From CALGLS01 sp047626155 (GTDB lineage Bacteria > Bacteroidota > Bacteroidia > Chitinophagales > Saprospiraceae), in assembly GCA_047626155.1 (NCBI GenBank), contig JBLHRR010000191.1:1-8487 (forward strand): DNA of 8,487 nt, written 5' to 3'. The position numbers were made by a program, and so were the translations under genes. The stretch's first letter is position 1. Each line of letters begins with the position of its first letter. Positions 6,480-8,487 of the stretch are shown here, piece after piece. The notes beneath the pieces were generated by a model. The model saw only the letters and a list, made by a program, of their open reading frames with translations. It had not been told where the DNA came from and did not search any database.

Positions 6480-6668
6480 AATATGTTAGTTGTAATGTTT
6501 TTTTTAATTCAAAATTCGCTACGAAGCTACGATTTGAAAATCGAAATACGAAGAGGCCATGAGTGAAATTGTCCTTCGCGGGCTATTTACTAATTCCTCC
6601 GTCAGCCATTGTGTTAAAAAAGTAGAGAAACATCCCTCTTGGTATGGTTATAGATCTTAGTTATAAAT

Positions 6669-7622
6669 ATGTTTAAAAATAGCTATATGAGTAGGTTTTT
6701 GTTTATAGTACTGGCTTTGTTTCTGGTTGATTGTAAAACGGTTACGGATAAAGAAGCTGTCGTCGATCAATCGTCAGAAGAGACTGCCTTGATTGAGGCA
6801 CTGTCTGCAAGCGATTTAGCCGCCAAAGAAGCCGCTAAAGAAGCTGCTTTTGAAAGCTTGTTATCTAAAGCAATTGATCAGCGCTTCATTGACGCTGATG
6901 ATAAAGAGGCGCAGGAACTACTTCATCGTTTTTTTCCGAATACGGCTCGTTTTCAAAATCATGATGTAAGTATCGAGCCGATTGCGGCACGGGATTCTTT
7001 CTGGCTGCTACTGTATGAATTTGTCACAGAAAAGGAAGAAAAGAATCAAATATTCTTGGGGAGCTTTAGCAAGACAGGATATGTAGTAGATTTGTTAGAG
7101 TTGCAGTCTATCTCTTTTGATGGGCACCTCTCCATAAGCTTACTCGAAGAAGATATACTGGAAATCGAATATCGCGATTTTATGATTCGTCCTGGTTTTC
7201 CAAATATCCAAGCCAATCATCTGGAAGGCAGGCCGCAGGTTTTGCCTGTTCGTTCAAAGGCTACTCAACAAGGTATTTACGGAGCAGGGAATAAGGAAAG
7301 GACAGGCACTAAATATTTTCACATTCTGACCGATGGATCTTTTGTTTCTTTAGCGACTAGTGATCGGGACGATATTGCCAGGGTGTTTCCGCAAGTCTCG
7401 TCTCGTATCCTTAGTGTTGAAGAATTGGAGCGCCTCAAGCCAGGTGAGCGGGAGTTGATGCGAAAGGAGCTGTATGCCTGCTATGGGTTTGCTAGTGAAG
7501 ATGAATTGTCAGAAAATTACTTTAACGAAAAAGGCTGGTATCAAAAAGAAAAAGAAGTTGACCTGGATAAGTTAAGTGAGATTGAGAAAATCAATTTGAG
7601 TAGCATGATGAATTTGAAGTAA
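6669..7622 (+). CDS. Lipoprotein with C-terminal YARHG-like domain
   Basis: A 317-residue exported protein. The signal MSRFLFIVLALFLVDC (from Met7) ends at Cys22, a likely lipidation site, although Asp at -1 is unusual for a lipobox. An Ala/Lys/Glu-rich helical stretch (about 38-70, including AAKEAAKEAAFE) follows. The middle (about 72-240) has no domain I recognise. The C-terminus (about 246-313) fits the extracellular YARHG domain (PF13308): ILSVEELERLKPGERELMRK, then YACYG (269-273) where the name-giving YARHG would be, then YFNEKGWYQ (284-292) and SEIEKINL (303-310). Arg and His of the motif are replaced by Cys and Tyr. The family's role is not known beyond an extracytoplasmic location. 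Start is either ATG6669 or ATG6687; both retain the signal. The gene is convergent with the next lipoprotein gene across a palindrome. Confidence 0.88.
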   Translation: MFKNSYMSRFLFIVLALFLVDCKTVTDKEAVVDQSSEETALIEALSASDLAAKEAAKEAAFESLLSKAIDQRFIDADDKEAQELLHRFFPNTARFQNHDVSIEPIAARDSFWLLLYEFVTEKEEKNQIFLGSFSKTGYVVDLLELQSISFDGHLSISLLEEDILEIEYRDFMIRPGFPNIQANHLEGRPQVLPVRSKATQQGIYGAGNKERTGTKYFHILTDGSFVSLATSDRDDIARVFPQVSSRILSVEELERLKPGERELMRKELYACYGFASEDELSENYFNEKGWYQKEKEVDLDKLSEIEKINLSSMMNLK

Positions 7623-7672
7623 ATTTTTAATCAAAATACTCCTTGTAACAACGAAAAATTAACTGGTTCTTG

Positions 7673-7734
7673 GTCATATTTAGTGGATTTCGTATTTAGG
7701 ATTGATCAGCCCTGATCTACCCACTATATATGAC
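7673..7734. repeat. Nested palindrome at convergent gene ends
   Basis: GTCATATTTAGTGG (7673-7686) pairs with CCACTATATATGAC (7721-7734) at 13 of 14 positions. Inside lies GATCAGCCCTGATC (7704-7717), a second short hairpin. The right arm covers the last codons of the reverse-strand gene and the inner hairpin touches its stop codon (7719-7717). There is no clear T-run, so it may be a weak terminator, an mRNA 3'-end stabiliser or a protein-binding site. Confidence 0.5.
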
Positions 7735-8268
7735 GGAGCACCGAATCTTGTCCCTAGGCCAAGGCGAAGTAGCTGCATCAAAGGCAGCTATTCGTTCAGT
7801 CACTTTGCCATTATTGTCCGTAACTTTGAAAAGGTATTCCACCTGACTTGCTTTAGTGAAACCATTGTTATAATTAAAAGAAATCGTTTGTTCTTTTAAC
7901 CCGTTTCCATTCCAAATTTTTACGCTGCCCCATTGTCCTTTATTCCGTTTTTTCTTAGAAGGAAGTTTTTCCTCATTTAAAAACAATTCATATTCGTAAA
8001 TATGTAAATCTATTGTTTTAATTTCCAAAGGTTCTTTTATGCTGGACTTGAAAGTGACCGCAGTATTGTTCTTAGGATGTAGCGGTTCATGTATCCAATA
8101 GTCGAACTGTGCGCTTCCAGGTAGGGGAGTGTTTGGGGTATTTGTAGTTGGATTTTCTGTCGTAGAAGAATCAGGATTGGACGGTTTGTCAATAGGTTGA
8201 AAGAACTTACAGGCGCTAAGAAGTAGTAGCAGTAGGAGGGTGGAGGTAAGAAGGTGATGGGTTTTTAT
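7717..8268 (-). CDS. Lipoprotein of unknown function with an apparent ATA start
   Basis: Reading the reverse strand from ATA at 8268-8266 gives MKTHHLLTSTLLLLLLLSAC (first residue assumed Met), a textbook lipoprotein signal with Cys20 in an LSAC lipobox. A Pro/Thr/Asn/Ser-rich tether (about 25-50) follows, then a domain of about 130 residues with alternating hydrophobic positions, containing IDLHIYEYELFLNEEKLPS, GQWGSVKIWN, VEYLFKVTDNNGKV and AAFDAATSPWP. This resembles an Ig-like beta-sandwich, an inference from pattern alone. The protein is 183 residues. No ATG, GTG or TTG is in frame before 8028; the TTG there would remove the signal, the tether and part of the domain. The alternatives are ATT at 8274-8272 or CTG at 8232. 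The gene may use a rare start, or have lost its ATG by a G-to-A change and be decaying; the body has no stop or frameshift. Confidence 0.72.
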   Translation of the reverse strand: MKTHHLLTSTLLLLLLLSACKFFQPIDKPSNPDSSTTENPTTNTPNTPLPGSAQFDYWIHEPLHPKNNTAVTFKSSIKEPLEIKTIDLHIYEYELFLNEEKLPSKKKRNKGQWGSVKIWNGNGLKEQTISFNYNNGFTKASQVEYLFKVTDNNGKVTERIAAFDAATSPWPRDKIRCSVIYSG

Positions 8269-8319
8269 TGGAATATAACGCGAGGGAGATGCGCATTGTT
8301 TGCCGATCGTGTTTTAAAT

Positions 8320-8480
8320 CACAGAGAGTTAACGCGAGTTTACGTCTAGCTCTGCGCACTCTGCGTGAGACAAAATGCTATTGTTATGAGTTGTGGGAGA
8401 TGTGGAATAATCACGCAGAGCCAACGTACCAATACGTTCTTTTTCGCGCCTCGCTCTGCGGCCGTTGCGCTCTCTGAGTG
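8320..8480. repeat. Palindromic intergenic repeat cluster with CTCTGCG units
   Basis: CTCTGCG occurs at 8350-8356, 8359-8365 and 8454-8460, and in reverse at 8414-8420. CTCTGCGTGA (8359-8368) is exactly inverted as TCACGCAGAG (8411-8420). An outer pair, CACAGAGAGTTAACG (8320-8334) against the reverse of 8463-8480, matches with a 3-nt gap and two or three differences. The whole could fold into one long branched hairpin. It lies upstream of the 7717-8268 gene and reaches the right edge. Similar 'CTCTGCGT' intergenic repeats are widespread in environmental bacteria; the specific family is not identified here. Confidence 0.5.
8423..8444 (+). terminator. Short hairpin plus T-run, possible terminator
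   Basis: AACGTA (8423-8428) and TACGTT (8433-8438) form a 6-bp stem around a CCAA loop, followed by CTTTTT (8439-8444). The form is that of a small intrinsic terminator on the forward strand, but no forward gene ends nearby and the stem is weak, so it may only be part of the surrounding repeat. Confidence 0.25.
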
Positions 8481-8487
8481 AGGAATT

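Noticed and set aside
7702..7899. Forward ORF of 65 codons after the YARHG lipoprotein gene
   Set aside because: It is antisense to the lipoprotein coding region and shows no protein-like pattern.
8268..8477. Forward-strand ORF of 69 codons near the right edge
   Set aside because: It reads through palindromic repeats, has a Cys/Arg-rich composition unlike real proteins here, and overlaps the signal-peptide start of the reverse gene.

Overview
The window looks like a stretch of chromosome from a Bacteroidota bacterium, probably near Saprospiria/Lewinella-type marine or sludge lineages; that finer placement is inference. Reasons: AT-rich DNA, A-rich start contexts without strong Shine-Dalgarno sites, candidate promoters of the TAnnTTTG type, several Sec/lipoprotein-exported proteins with few known domains, and a LytS/LytR-type two-component pair of the kind common in this phylum.

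Layout. 1-169 (-): start of a membrane-anchored protein that runs off the left edge. 170-359: divergent regulatory region with a Bacteroidota-type promoter for the left gene and a tandem TTCATCCC repeat (21-bp period) in front of the kinase. 360-1873 (+): overlapping sensor histidine kinase and LytTR response regulator. 1934-2683 (-): AT-rich orphan secreted protein. 2748-2831 (-): possible 27-residue peptide resembling a GG-type leader. 2955-3497 (-): secreted protein of unknown function. 3672-4847 (+): lipoprotein made of ten WG repeats. 4848-5144: convergent intergenic gap almost entirely filled by an inverted-repeat element with a bidirectional terminator inside. 5145-6479 (-): purB, the only clear housekeeping gene. 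6480-6668: divergent intergenic region with no feature I can support firmly. 6669-7622 (+): lipoprotein with a degenerate YARHG domain. 7673-7734: palindrome at the convergent junction. 7717-8268 (-): lipoprotein whose only good start is a non-canonical ATA. 8275-8487: repeat-rich, palindromic non-coding DNA up to the right edge.

The kinase and regulator form one signalling unit, and the tandem repeat upstream fits LytTR-type autoregulation. The other genes mostly have their own transcription units and encode cell-envelope proteins without an obvious shared pathway. The points most worth a second look are two independent genes whose natural signal sequence begins at an in-frame ATA instead of ATG, the candidate LytTR operator, the 37-bp inverted repeats that exactly fill the gap between the WG-repeat gene and purB, and the small leader-like peptide. 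No CRISPR array, transposase, tRNA or rRNA was seen.
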